From Frankiales bacterium (GTDB taxonomy: Bacteria; Actinomycetota; Actinomycetes; Mycobacteriales; Jatrophihabitantaceae), in assembly GCA_025966315.1 (NCBI GenBank), contig JAOPUZ010000073.1, forward strand, positions 1 through 64,000: a stretch of 64,000 nucleotides of DNA, read 5' to 3'. This document shows, one piece after another, positions 28,499 to 37,356 of this stretch. Position 1 is the first letter of the stretch. Every line of letters begins with the position of its first letter. Under the pieces are notes generated by a model that was given only the letters and a program-made list of their open reading frames with translations, was not told the DNA's origin and made no database searches. A program made the position numbers and the translations under genes.

Positions 28499-29266
28499 AT
28501 GTGGAATTCCTTTTCTACTGCCGGCCCCGTCAGCGTGACGGCGGAAATCACGACATTCACCGGCGGGGGCGGCGACGAGATTCATGCCTACGTCGCCCGT
28601 CCAAAAACCGACGAGCCGCTGCCTGGCATTGTGCTGTTACATCACATGCCCGGGTGGGACGAGTTCTACCAGGAGTTTGCTGAGCGGTTGGCTCGGCATG
28701 GCTACGAGGTGATCGCACCTGATCTGTATTGCCGGTTCGGGCACGGCACTCCGGACGACGTCTTCGCCAAGGTCCGCAGTGAAGGTGGCGTGCTGGACGA
28801 CAGCGTGGTGGCCGACGGTGCGGCTGCCCTGGCGTGGCTGAAGTCCCGTCCGAATCACAACGGCAAGGTCGGCACCCTCGGGACGTGTTCCGGTGGCCGG
28901 CACGCCGTACTGGTGGCCTCGCTTGTTCCGGGTTTCGACGCCGTGATCGATCTCTGGGGCGGCGGCGTGGTCGCAGCGCCCGAAGACGCAACCCCGTCGC
29001 GGCCGGTTGCGCCGATCGAATACACCGAGCAACTCAACACCCCGCTGCTGGGCCTGTTCGGCAACGAGGACCAGAGCCCGACGGCCGAACAGGTCGACGT
29101 CCATGAACAGGCCCTGCAAGCGGCCGGCAAAGACTACGAGTTCCACCGGTATGACGGCGCCGGACACGGATTCACCTATTACCACACGGGCCTTTATCGG
29201 CAAGAACAATCGATGGACGCCTGGGAGAAGATCTTCGCTTTCTTTGCCGCCAAGCTGCAATCCTGA
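28499..29266 (+). CDS. Dienelactone hydrolase family protein
   Basis: GIVLLHHMPGWDEFYQEFAERLARHGYEVIAPDLYCRFG...GTCSGGRHAVLVA...YDGAGHGF. Confidence 0.92.
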   Translation: MWNSFSTAGPVSVTAEITTFTGGGGDEIHAYVARPKTDEPLPGIVLLHHMPGWDEFYQEFAERLARHGYEVIAPDLYCRFGHGTPDDVFAKVRSEGGVLDDSVVADGAAALAWLKSRPNHNGKVGTLGTCSGGRHAVLVASLVPGFDAVIDLWGGGVVAAPEDATPSRPVAPIEYTEQLNTPLLGLFGNEDQSPTAEQVDVHEQALQAAGKDYEFHRYDGAGHGFTYYHTGLYRQEQSMDAWEKIFAFFAAKLQS

Positions 29267-29278
29267 ATCGAGACTGAC

Positions 29279-29542
29279 ATGTGCACAATGATCGCTGAGA
29301 CAAGCTCGATATCCGGTATGGCTAAGAACGAGAACGGCTGGTTCGCAGTCACCCGCGCGACCGTGGGATACGACCATGCCACCCACAGCAAAGCCGAACA
29401 TGCGTTGCTGATTGATTTCACCAACTACGACATCGGCCTCGGCGCCCGGGTCGCGCTCGAGCTCGACCTAGAATCCGGACGGGCGCTGCTGGCCCAGCTG
29501 CAATCGGCCATCGTCCAGGCTGAGGCGACCGGCCTGCACTGA
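29279..29542 (+). CDS. Small hypothetical protein (DUF6295-like)
   Basis: MCTMIAETSSISGMAKNENGWFAVTRATVGYDHATHSKAEHALLIDFTNYDIGLGARVALEL; family assignment from memory. Confidence 0.65.
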   Translation: MCTMIAETSSISGMAKNENGWFAVTRATVGYDHATHSKAEHALLIDFTNYDIGLGARVALELDLESGRALLAQLQSAIVQAEATGLH

Positions 29543-29550
29543 CTCGAAAT

Positions 29551-29589
29551 CCCTACCGCGCATCGGGTTCTGCTCGATGCGCGGTAGGG
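29551..29589. terminator. Bidirectional hairpin between convergent genes
   Basis: CCCTACCGCGCATCG-GGTTCTGCT-CGATGCGCGGTAGGG, perfect 15-bp stem. Confidence 0.75.
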
Positions 29590-29631
29590 GTTGCCGAGCT
29601 CGCCGACACCGGATGAGGCCTAGGCGATGCG

Positions 29632-31740
29632 TCAGATCGACGTGCTGCCGCTGATGGCCAGCGCCGAGCGTTGTTCGGCCAGCAGCCCCCGCTGGTGGAG
29701 CAACTCGACACGGTCGGCGTCGGGCAGCGCCAGCGCCTGGTCAAAGTCATCGCGCGCCTCGTCGAAGCGTCCCTGGGCGGCCAGGCACAGGCCACGGTTC
29801 AGCAGCACATCCGGATCCGGCCCGGTTAACTCGAGCGTCCGGTTCAGGTCCGTTTCGGCCAATCCGGGGCGCCCCGCTTCGAAGTGCGCCACCGCGCGAT
29901 TCAGCCGGGCCGCGGGGTAGTCGGGGTCGACCGAGATCGCACGATTGAGCACGTCGATGGCCGCATCCCATTGTTGGCGTTCCAGGTGCACCGCACTCAT
30001 CATGCAGAGCAGGCGTGGCTCGTCCGGCTGACCCAGCAGTCCTTCGAGGAGGTCAGCCTCGGCGGCATCGGTATCGCCCATCGTCATATGCACATCTACG
30101 CGGCTCAGCCGGCTATCCACATCGCCGGGCTCCATGTCCAGCACGTAGCCGAAGTCGATGAGCGCCCCAGGCAGATCGCCGATGTCGATGCGTGCCGTCC
30201 CGCGGTTGTAGTACAGCTCAGGAAACGGCGGTGCGAGTTCAGCGGCTCGGTCGTAGTCAGCGATTGCCGCCGCAAGGTCGCCTCTAAGCCGCGATACTTT
30301 GGCCCGCTCAGATAGGTAGTCGGTGTAGTACGGATCGAGTTCGACCAGCGCACTGAACTCGTCGTAGGCCTCGTCCAGGCGCCCGAGACCGGTCAGCAGC
30401 CGCGCCCGGTTATATCGGAGCTGCGAGCGGTGCAGGACCCATTCGCCCTCGGGCAGGTGTTGCCGGTGGGAGTCGAGTGCCACCTCGACGAGTTGAAGCG
30501 CCGTACTCAGATTGCCGCGATGCATCTCGATCAACGCCAGCGCATTCTGCTGGAATCCACCGAACACGAGGCGGTCGGTCGCATCCGGTAATGACCCGGC
30601 GATGGCTATGGCATTGTGCTGCCACTCGATTGCTTGGTCGTGATCGCGCGGCTGCAGAAAGCGGGTGTAGAGCATCGCGATCGCGTAGCTCGTGGTCATG
30701 TGCGTCTTGGGGGCTACGTAACGCTGCCGTAGGTCGCGGTAAAGCGCCATGGCTTCGACCGCCCGCCCCAGTGGTACCAGCGCGGCCGCGGCCTGATTGG
30801 TGAATTCGCAGAAGTCCCGTTCGTGCGCGATCGGATCGGTGATTGCCCGGCCCCGCATACCCAAATCGACGACGGCGGCGGAGAATCCGACGGTGACGCA
30901 GTACTGCTGCGCCGCCAGCAGCGCCGTCCGTCCAGCCCCGCCGGGATCGGAACCGCGCTCGCGATGAAAGGCCAGTGCGCCCACCCGGGTACCCCAGCTG
31001 GCACCCTCGTCCAACGCGTCGCCGCGCTGGTCGTGCCACTGGCGGCGAAGGCCAGCGGAGCTGGCTTCGTAGGCGTCGAACTCGTCCGGGTCATCGCTGG
31101 TCCCATCGGAATTGATGAACGCTGCCGCAAGTTCGGCCACCGACCGTCGTGGTGCTTCGGTGTAGGTGCGAGCGGGCAGGACTACCGATTGGGCGTAGGC
31201 GGCAACGGCGTTGGCGAGTTCAGCGAGCAGCGGGACGGACGGACCGGCCACGACAACTCGAATGAGCTGCGGGTCGGCACGCCTGAGCAGCAAGGCCAGG
31301 AATTCCTGCGTCGTGGCCTCGGCGTGGCCCACCTCATCGAAGATCAGCTCCGGCAGCGGGTCGCCGGCCAGCCGGCGCTGCCGGGCCAGGTCCAACAGGA
31401 ACGTCACGATGCCCTGGCTCATGCAGCGGATCATGTTCGCACCGAAGAATCGGGTCCGTTGCGCGAACGGTGCATCATCAGCCAGCGTGTGTGGCGGAGG
31501 CCCGATCAGCTTCGCCAACTCCGGCATGCCGTATAGCAGCTCGACCCGATGCCGTTCCACCAGCCCCGGCCAACGCTGAAACGCTGATGGCAACAGGGAT
31601 TCCAGGACCGTGTCCACACCTGTGTAGGGGCCGCGCAACCGCTGATGACAGCGCGCGAGCACGTAATTGTCGTTGTCAGCCAAAGCCTGCTCTATGCGTT
31701 GCCCACGTCGTGCGCCGACGATGCTCAGATGTTGTTTCAC
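29632..31740 (-). CDS. TPR-repeat protein with N-terminal degenerate ATPase-like region
   Basis: C-terminal repeated TPR units (e.g. AAIADYDRAAELAPPFPELYYNRGTARIDIGDLPGALIDFGYVLDMEP); GTG at 31740 overlaps the upstream M50-like gene stop (GTGA). Confidence 0.8.
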   Translation of the reverse strand: MKQHLSIVGARRGQRIEQALADNDNYVLARCHQRLRGPYTGVDTVLESLLPSAFQRWPGLVERHRVELLYGMPELAKLIGPPPHTLADDAPFAQRTRFFGANMIRCMSQGIVTFLLDLARQRRLAGDPLPELIFDEVGHAEATTQEFLALLLRRADPQLIRVVVAGPSVPLLAELANAVAAYAQSVVLPARTYTEAPRRSVAELAAAFINSDGTSDDPDEFDAYEASSAGLRRQWHDQRGDALDEGASWGTRVGALAFHRERGSDPGGAGRTALLAAQQYCVTVGFSAAVVDLGMRGRAITDPIAHERDFCEFTNQAAAALVPLGRAVEAMALYRDLRQRYVAPKTHMTTSYAIAMLYTRFLQPRDHDQAIEWQHNAIAIAGSLPDATDRLVFGGFQQNALALIEMHRGNLSTALQLVEVALDSHRQHLPEGEWVLHRSQLRYNRARLLTGLGRLDEAYDEFSALVELDPYYTDYLSERAKVSRLRGDLAAAIADYDRAAELAPPFPELYYNRGTARIDIGDLPGALIDFGYVLDMEPGDVDSRLSRVDVHMTMGDTDAAEADLLEGLLGQPDEPRLLCMMSAVHLERQQWDAAIDVLNRAISVDPDYPAARLNRAVAHFEAGRPGLAETDLNRTLELTGPDPDVLLNRGLCLAAQGRFDEARDDFDQALALPDADRVELLHQRGLLAEQRSALAISGSTSI

Positions 31741-32933
31741 GACGCTGTTGCCGTCCGTTTGGCCAACTGTCGTTTCTTCCGGCGAGCCAGCGTTATCAGC
31801 AGCGCGAGCTGACCGAGGTTGATCGTCAGTGAGAGCAGGCCGTCCCAGAATCGCCCGTCGAGCCGGCCCGTGACCACTGATTGAATAGCAATGTCGAAAT
31901 AACGTAGGACGATTGGTGTACTGGCAAATACGGTGATGGCGACCAACGTGGCCACGCCCAGCACCAGGAACGGTCCGTACCACGACCCGACCCTACGGTC
32001 GTGCTCGGTCCACTGATCCTCGGCGACAACCCGATCCGGCCGCCCGATTATTCGCCAAATCCGGCTCCACAGAATCGCTTTGCTGGCATCGTGCAGATCA
32101 TGGCAATTGAGTGCGGTTGCCGCGACGAAGTACAGGTCGGTGCGCAGGAACAGCTGAAATTGCCAGGCAAGACGCATGCATACGGTGAACGCGAGGGCCA
32201 CCGCCACGCGGCCGGTAATCGACAGTGCACCAGCAGGGGTTCGAGTGAGGTTCGCCGTCACATCAAGGACCGCGATCACCCCGACATCTCCGAGCATTCC
32301 GGCCAGAAAAGGCAGGTATCGCTTTCCGCGGGCGACGCTGAGCACACCGTTCATCTGGGTTTCGAAGACGACATACATCAGCCGGTTGCTGATACTGAGT
32401 CGGGTGGGCAGCCCAAGTCGCTTGCCCGCGAGTATGTGGCATCCCTCGTGGGCGAAAAGCAGCGGGATCTGGCCGAACGTGATGACGAGCTGCACGATCA
32501 GCAACGAGTCGGCGAAGAAGATCTGGTGCGGCGACGGGACGAGATCGCGGCGTGCGGTCATCTCGACAATTCCGCCGGCGACGAGCGCGCAATACAACAC
32601 CAGGGCCGGGAACGAGAACGCCAGCCGGCCAGCCCATTGCTGATGGACCGGGCGGGAGCTGGCGGATTCCGCGGCCGCTCGAACAAAGCCCAGGTCGTGC
32701 AGCGATTCCAGGAATTCATCGATGTCGACGTCCTCGTGAAAGCGCGCCGCGTACCACTGCGCGGCGGTGCTCGGCGCCACACCGTCGCACAACTGCTGTA
32801 GCAATTCCGCGCCATCACGAGGCAACACGGCATAGGAGCCGATATCGAGGCGTCCGACGACGACGTCCTCGCCTTCGGCGACAAAGCTCAACTCATGAAA
32901 GGGCAACGCGGTGTCGAGTGCGCGGGTCTGCAT
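31737..32933 (-). CDS. PqqD-like N-terminal domain + M50-like membrane metalloprotease
   Basis: PqqD-like VVVGRLDIGSYAVLPRDGAELLQQLCDGVAPSTAAQWYAARFHEDVDIDEFLESLHDLGFV; HEGCH (HExxH) in FAHEGCHILAGKRLGL; several TM segments; RTDLYFVAATALNCHDLHDA. Confidence 0.8.
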   Translation of the reverse strand: MQTRALDTALPFHELSFVAEGEDVVVGRLDIGSYAVLPRDGAELLQQLCDGVAPSTAAQWYAARFHEDVDIDEFLESLHDLGFVRAAAESASSRPVHQQWAGRLAFSFPALVLYCALVAGGIVEMTARRDLVPSPHQIFFADSLLIVQLVITFGQIPLLFAHEGCHILAGKRLGLPTRLSISNRLMYVVFETQMNGVLSVARGKRYLPFLAGMLGDVGVIAVLDVTANLTRTPAGALSITGRVAVALAFTVCMRLAWQFQLFLRTDLYFVAATALNCHDLHDASKAILWSRIWRIIGRPDRVVAEDQWTEHDRRVGSWYGPFLVLGVATLVAITVFASTPIVLRYFDIAIQSVVTGRLDGRFWDGLLSLTINLGQLALLITLARRKKRQLAKRTATAS

Positions 32934-32962
32934 CAGCAACCTGACCAATCACAGAGAAAAAG

Positions 32963-33000
32963 TGCCTGTACGCGGCCCGGGGTCGGACCGCGTACAGGCA
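32963..33000 (-). terminator. Attenuator-like hairpin between peptide gene and M50-like gene
   Basis: TGCCTGTACGCGG-N12-CCGCGTACAGGCA perfect 13-bp stem; on the minus strand followed by CTTTTTCTC. Confidence 0.75.
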
Positions 33001-33010
33001 TCGTTTTGAA

Positions 33011-33032
33011 GGCTGGAACTAGGCTGGAACTA
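33011..33032 (-). repeat. 11-bp tandem duplication straddling the peptide gene stop codon
   Basis: GGCTGGAACTA x2; stop codon cta 33030-33032 lies in the gene-proximal copy. Confidence 0.9.
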
Positions 33033-33131
33033 GGCGGAAACGTGGTACGGACAAGCGCAGGCAGCGCTGGTCAGCCGGACGTCACCGGTGCGGCGAATGC
33101 TGATCTTCTTGGCCTGCTTTGCGGTCTTCAC
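33030..33131 (-). CDS. 33-aa candidate RiPP-like precursor peptide
   Basis: GTG start at 33131 preceded by AAGGAGG (33140-33146); VKTAKQAKKISIRRTGDVRLTSAACACPYHVSA*; not in ORF track because shorter than its cutoff. Confidence 0.7.
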   Translation of the reverse strand: MKTAKQAKKISIRRTGDVRLTSAACACPYHVSA

Positions 33132-33189
33132 TCTGGTGTCCTCCTTGGACGGTGTGGAGTAATGACATTTAGGAGTAGATGTCGCCGGA

Positions 33190-33219
33190 TTTGTACCATG
33201 TGGTCGGAGTGCGCCGCAA
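33190..33219 (-). promoter_or_regulatory. Candidate sigma70-type promoter for the peptide operon
   Basis: Minus strand TTGCGG-N18-TACAAA, about 60 bp upstream of the GTG start. Confidence 0.4.
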
Positions 33220-33531
33220 GGGCTTTTCGCGCGGATTTCGCGGTTGCCTCGAATGGCGGGGATACCCGGCGACGATCATCGCTGTGACGAGCAGACCGAG
33301 GCGCACCGCGAGTGCTCCGGCGAGGGCCTGACCAGGACAATGGGCAATGCCTACTGGGGTAATAGGCAAGCGGTCGGAATGTTGTCGATCTGATGCGGGC
33401 TTTCGTGGGCACGAAGGTTGTGTTTGGCCACAGCAGGGGGATGATGGTGGGACGGCTTGGCAGCAAGCCCGCGAACAAGGGTCGCAGCCGCCTATTCGGG
33501 TGGCCGTGACTGGTCAGATTGGGCGCGCGCC

Positions 33532-33843
33532 ATGAGGTTGATTCGAGCCGAGCGTCAAAGCTCGGAAAAGGACCAAGCGGGGCATGAAAGCCACGCGCTG
33601 GCCTGGGAGCAGGATCCGCTTTTCGGCGTCGAGGACACGGTCATGATCGACCGGCTGATGGCTGACTTCGGCGCAACGTCGACCTTGAACTCTATTGTGT
33701 CTGTTGTTCGACAATGCCGCTCGGATCTGTGTTGCGCGCCCGAGAGTGCCCTGCCGGAGCTGGTCGAGCGGCTGGCTCGGGTGCGGCTGAGCGCGGATTC
33801 CCACCCGTCACCGGTCAGCATTGTGCCGCCTGAAAACGGGTGA
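33532..33843 (+). CDS. Small protein with three-helix-bundle dimerization-like domain
   Basis: DPLFGVEDTVMIDRLMADFGATSTLNSIVSVVRQCRSDLCCAPESALPELVERLARVRL. Confidence 0.6.
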   Translation: MRLIRAERQSSEKDQAGHESHALAWEQDPLFGVEDTVMIDRLMADFGATSTLNSIVSVVRQCRSDLCCAPESALPELVERLARVRLSADSHPSPVSIVPPENG

Positions 33844-33930
33844 TTTTGGCGACGACGAACATCGATTCGGGCCGCACAATGGCGATGCGTCCTAGGTAGC
33901 TCGCCGCAGCGTTGCGGCTATCGTCGAGCC

Positions 33931-35064
33931 GTGGTCGACGACCGGGGAGTCCAGCCTGCGTCACAACGTGGCGACATGGTGCGACGTTGGGTGCCGGTGG
34001 CTGCCCTCGCGTTTGCCGTCCTCGCCGCAGTCAGCGATCCGGGCGGTTGGGCGCGGCTGCTGATTCTGCTCGTGCCGCTTGCCGCGTTCATCGCGTGGGA
34101 CCGGGTTCCGTCCCTGCCGATTCCGATCGTCCTGATCGCGGTGCTGGTTCCGGTTGTGGTCGTCCAGCTCCCGGGCCGGCTCGAGCCAGCGATGTTTCTG
34201 GTGTCGTTGTTCGGACTGGTGGTGGCTCGCCGGGTGGACGATCCGTGGCAGGCATCGCTGGCCTGCGGACTCGCCGTCTTCACTCCCGTTGTCCTCGTGC
34301 TGCTGCAACCGGCGGACGACCGCATCGACTGGCCCATCTGGATGATCGGGATCGCGTTCCCGGCGGTGATCGGCCGCGTGATGCACCGGCAGGAACAACT
34401 GAACGAGCAACTGCACGCGGCGCGTTTGCAGTTGGCCGGTCAGGCCCGGGCTGAAGAACGCCGGCGGATCGCCCGCGATGTCCACGATCTGGTCGGGCAC
34501 GGCCTGACCGCCGTATTGGTGCAGGTGGCCAGCGCGCGGCACGTGCTGCGCCGCGATGTCGAGGCCGCCGACGAGGCGTTGCGCAGCGCGCAGGACGCGG
34601 GTCGTCGCAGCATGGCGGATTTGCGTGCCACGGTGGAGCTGCTGCGAAGCCCGGGCGACGATGCGGCGACCGCGGCGCTGCCGGACTTCGCCCGCCTCAG
34701 CGAGCTGGTCGAATTCGCCCGCAGTGCCGGGATGATGGTGGACTACCGATCGACCGGCGACATCGAAGAGGTGCCGCCGAACGTGGGCGTCGCGTTGTAC
34801 CGCATCGCCCAAGAGGCCTTGCACAACGCGGTTCGGCACGCTCCGGCTGCGGATGTCCGGGTGTCGGTGACCGTCACCGACACCGCGGTAGCCCTCGAGG
34901 TGGACAGCCTAGGCGCGGAGTCGCGGCCGTCCGATCCCAACCGGTCACACTTCGGGATCATCGGAATGCGGGAACGCGCCGCGATGATCGGCGCTGAGCT
35001 GGAAGCGGGGGCGACCCCGGGTGGGTGGCGGGTTCGGTGCCTCGTGCCGGTGCGGACCGCATGA
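33931..35064 (+). CDS. NarL-type sensor histidine kinase (HisKA_3)
   Basis: RRIARDVHDLVGHGLTAVLVQVASARHVLRRD; N-terminal TM segments. Confidence 0.93.
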   Translation: MVDDRGVQPASQRGDMVRRWVPVAALAFAVLAAVSDPGGWARLLILLVPLAAFIAWDRVPSLPIPIVLIAVLVPVVVVQLPGRLEPAMFLVSLFGLVVARRVDDPWQASLACGLAVFTPVVLVLLQPADDRIDWPIWMIGIAFPAVIGRVMHRQEQLNEQLHAARLQLAGQARAEERRRIARDVHDLVGHGLTAVLVQVASARHVLRRDVEAADEALRSAQDAGRRSMADLRATVELLRSPGDDAATAALPDFARLSELVEFARSAGMMVDYRSTGDIEEVPPNVGVALYRIAQEALHNAVRHAPAADVRVSVTVTDTAVALEVDSLGAESRPSDPNRSHFGIIGMRERAAMIGAELEAGATPGGWRVRCLVPVRTA

Positions 35065-35720
35065 TCCGCGTCGTACTGGTGGACGACCAGACGATCGTCC
35101 GGACCGGGCTGGCGCGCATTTTCGGTGCCGAGGACGGCTTCGAGGTCGTCGCGGAATGTGGCGATGGTCTCGAGGCCGTCGTGGCTGCGGCCGCCGTGCG
35201 CCCGGACCTGGTCTTGATGGACATTCGAATGCCACGGATGGACGGCCTCGAAGCGACTCGGATACTGACCGCCGAGGCTGGCGCTCCGCCGGTGCTCGCG
35301 CTGACCACCTTCGATGAGGACGACATCCTCTGGGGCTCGATCGAGGCCGGGGCGCAGGGCTTCGTGCTGAAGGACGCGGGCGCGGACGACCTGCTCGCGG
35401 CGGCCCGGGTCGTCGCGGGCGGCGGGGCCTGGTTCGACCCAGCGGTCACGCCCCGGTTGATGCGGGCCTACCGCAGGGCCGTTGCTCCGAGTCAGCGCGA
35501 GGCGGCCCGGCTGACACGGCTGACCGGCCGTGAACACGAGGTGTTGCGACTGCTGGCCCGGGGCCGGCTCAATTCGGAGATCGCCGCCGAGCTGAACGTC
35601 AGCCAAGGCACCGTGAAGTCTCACGTCAGCGCCATTTTCGAGAAGCTCGCGGTACGCGACCGTGCCGCGGCAATCGTGTTCGCATTCGATCAGGGGATCG
35701 TGACCCCGGGCGAGCACTGA
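35061..35720 (+). CDS. LuxR/NarL-family response regulator
   Basis: MIRVVLVDDQTIVRTGLARIFGAEDGFEVVAE...LTGREHEVLRLLARGRLNSEIAAELNVSQGTVKSHVSAIFEKL; ATGA overlap with kinase. Confidence 0.95.
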   Translation: MIRVVLVDDQTIVRTGLARIFGAEDGFEVVAECGDGLEAVVAAAAVRPDLVLMDIRMPRMDGLEATRILTAEAGAPPVLALTTFDEDDILWGSIEAGAQGFVLKDAGADDLLAAARVVAGGGAWFDPAVTPRLMRAYRRAVAPSQREAARLTRLTGREHEVLRLLARGRLNSEIAAELNVSQGTVKSHVSAIFEKLAVRDRAAAIVFAFDQGIVTPGEH

Positions 35721-35801
35721 GCGACTTCCGCCCGCAGGGGGAGAGCAGGTCTGGCCCGCGGGCGGATGTGCTCCAGTCGGTGGTTCGGCAGGCTGTCAGG
35801 C

Positions 35802-37325
35802 ATGAGCGCCGCGGCGGTGATGGGTGACCGACCGGCCGGTGCTGGCCACCGGACGGTAACGGTCGAACCACTCGCTCGGGGCGTACTCGTCATCGCTGCC
35901 GCGGTGCTTGCGGTCCTGATCGGGTTCGCGTCCCGCTACGGCTATCACCGCGACGAGCTGTACTTCCTGGCTGCCGGTCATCACCTGGCCTGGTCCTACG
36001 CCGACCAGGGGCCCGCGACGCCGCTCATTGCGCGGACCATGGATGCGTTCGACTCGGGGTCGTTGACCGTACTGCGGTTGCCGTCCGCGGTGGCCGCCGG
36101 CGTGACCATTCTGCTGACCGGCCTGCTGTCTCGCGAACTGGGCGGTGCCCGACCCGCACAATTGCTCGCCACCTTCACGGCCGGCGTCGCGGTAATTGTG
36201 CTGTTCACCGGCCACACGCTCAGCACGTCGACCTTCGATCTGCTGGTCTGGACCGGCGCAACGTGGCTGGTGGTTCGAACGGTTCGCACCGGTGACGGGC
36301 GGCTATGGCTGGCCACCGGAACCGTGCTGGGTATCGGGTTGTTGAACAAGCCACTGCCGGCGTTCCTGGCCGCGGCGATACTGGTGGCGATCGTCGTCGT
36401 GGGCCCGCGAGCCCTGCTGCGTAACCGCTATCTGTGGATCGGGGCGGCCATCGCCGTGGCGCTGTGGTCGCCGTGGCTTGTCTGGCAAGGCATTCATGGC
36501 TGGCCGCAGCTGGCGGTGTCACGCTCCATCGCGGCCGGAAATTCCACTAGTTCGCAACCATGGTGGCAGATCGTGCCCTTCCAAGCGCTGCTCGCCGGTC
36601 CGTTGCTGGCGCCGGTGTGGATGCTCGGCCTGGTCCGCTTGTTCCGTGATTCTGCCCTGTGGAATCTGCGGTTTCTTGGTTTGGCTTGGATGCTGCTGGC
36701 CGTCGTGTTCATGGCTACTGGCGGCAAGCCGTATTACCTGGCTGGCCTGCTCCCGTTGCTGATCGGCTCCGGCGCCGGGCCGGTAGCGGCGTGGCTCGAT
36801 CGCGGCAGAATCCGGCGGGTCGCAATCGCAATCGCGATGGCCGTCAGCGCGGCCGCTGGGTTGCTGATCGCGTTACCCGTCCTGCCCGCGCGGGCTGCCG
36901 GGCCCATCATTGCCATGAACGCCGACGTGGGCGAGACGATTGGCTGGCCGGAGTTCGTGCGTACCGTCGCGGACGTCGCGACCCCGGTAAGGTCCGATCA
37001 AGGCCAGCTGGTCATCCTTACCGGCAATTACGGAGAGGCCGGGGCCATCGATCGTTATGGGCCCGCACTCGGCCTGCCGCCGGCTTACAGCGGGCACAAC
37101 GCGTTCGGCGACTGGGGACCGCCAGCCGACCAGAGCGGGCCAGTCATTGCCGTGGGAATCAGCGCGAGTATTGCCGCGCGCTACCTCAGCGATTGCCGCG
37201 TTGCCGCCCGCATCGACAACTCTGCCCACATCGACAACGAGGAGCGTGGCCGGGACGTGCTGCTCTGCGGTGGCCCACGCAAGCCCTGGTCATACGAGTG
37301 GGCGGCCGTGCGACACCTAGGCTAG
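35802..37325 (+). CDS. Glycosyltransferase family 39-like (ArnT/PMT-like) membrane protein
   Basis: YGYHRDELYFLAAGHHLAWSYADQGPATPLIAR and multiple TM segments. Confidence 0.88.
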   Translation: MSAAAVMGDRPAGAGHRTVTVEPLARGVLVIAAAVLAVLIGFASRYGYHRDELYFLAAGHHLAWSYADQGPATPLIARTMDAFDSGSLTVLRLPSAVAAGVTILLTGLLSRELGGARPAQLLATFTAGVAVIVLFTGHTLSTSTFDLLVWTGATWLVVRTVRTGDGRLWLATGTVLGIGLLNKPLPAFLAAAILVAIVVVGPRALLRNRYLWIGAAIAVALWSPWLVWQGIHGWPQLAVSRSIAAGNSTSSQPWWQIVPFQALLAGPLLAPVWMLGLVRLFRDSALWNLRFLGLAWMLLAVVFMATGGKPYYLAGLLPLLIGSGAGPVAAWLDRGRIRRVAIAIAMAVSAAAGLLIALPVLPARAAGPIIAMNADVGETIGWPEFVRTVADVATPVRSDQGQLVILTGNYGEAGAIDRYGPALGLPPAYSGHNAFGDWGPPADQSGPVIAVGISASIAARYLSDCRVAARIDNSAHIDNEERGRDVLLCGGPRKPWSYEWAAVRHLG

Positions 37326-37356
37326 TAGCGAAGGGGCTTTCGCTATTTCCGGCGCA

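Noticed and set aside
29551-29589. Considered as a mobile-element inverted repeat
   Set aside because: 15-bp stem with 9-nt loop between convergent stop codons is best explained as a bidirectional terminator.
33128-33478. 116-aa minus-strand ORF just upstream of the 33-aa peptide
   Set aside because: Composition not protein-like, no SD, and it overlaps the likely promoter/5' UTR of the peptide gene in another frame.
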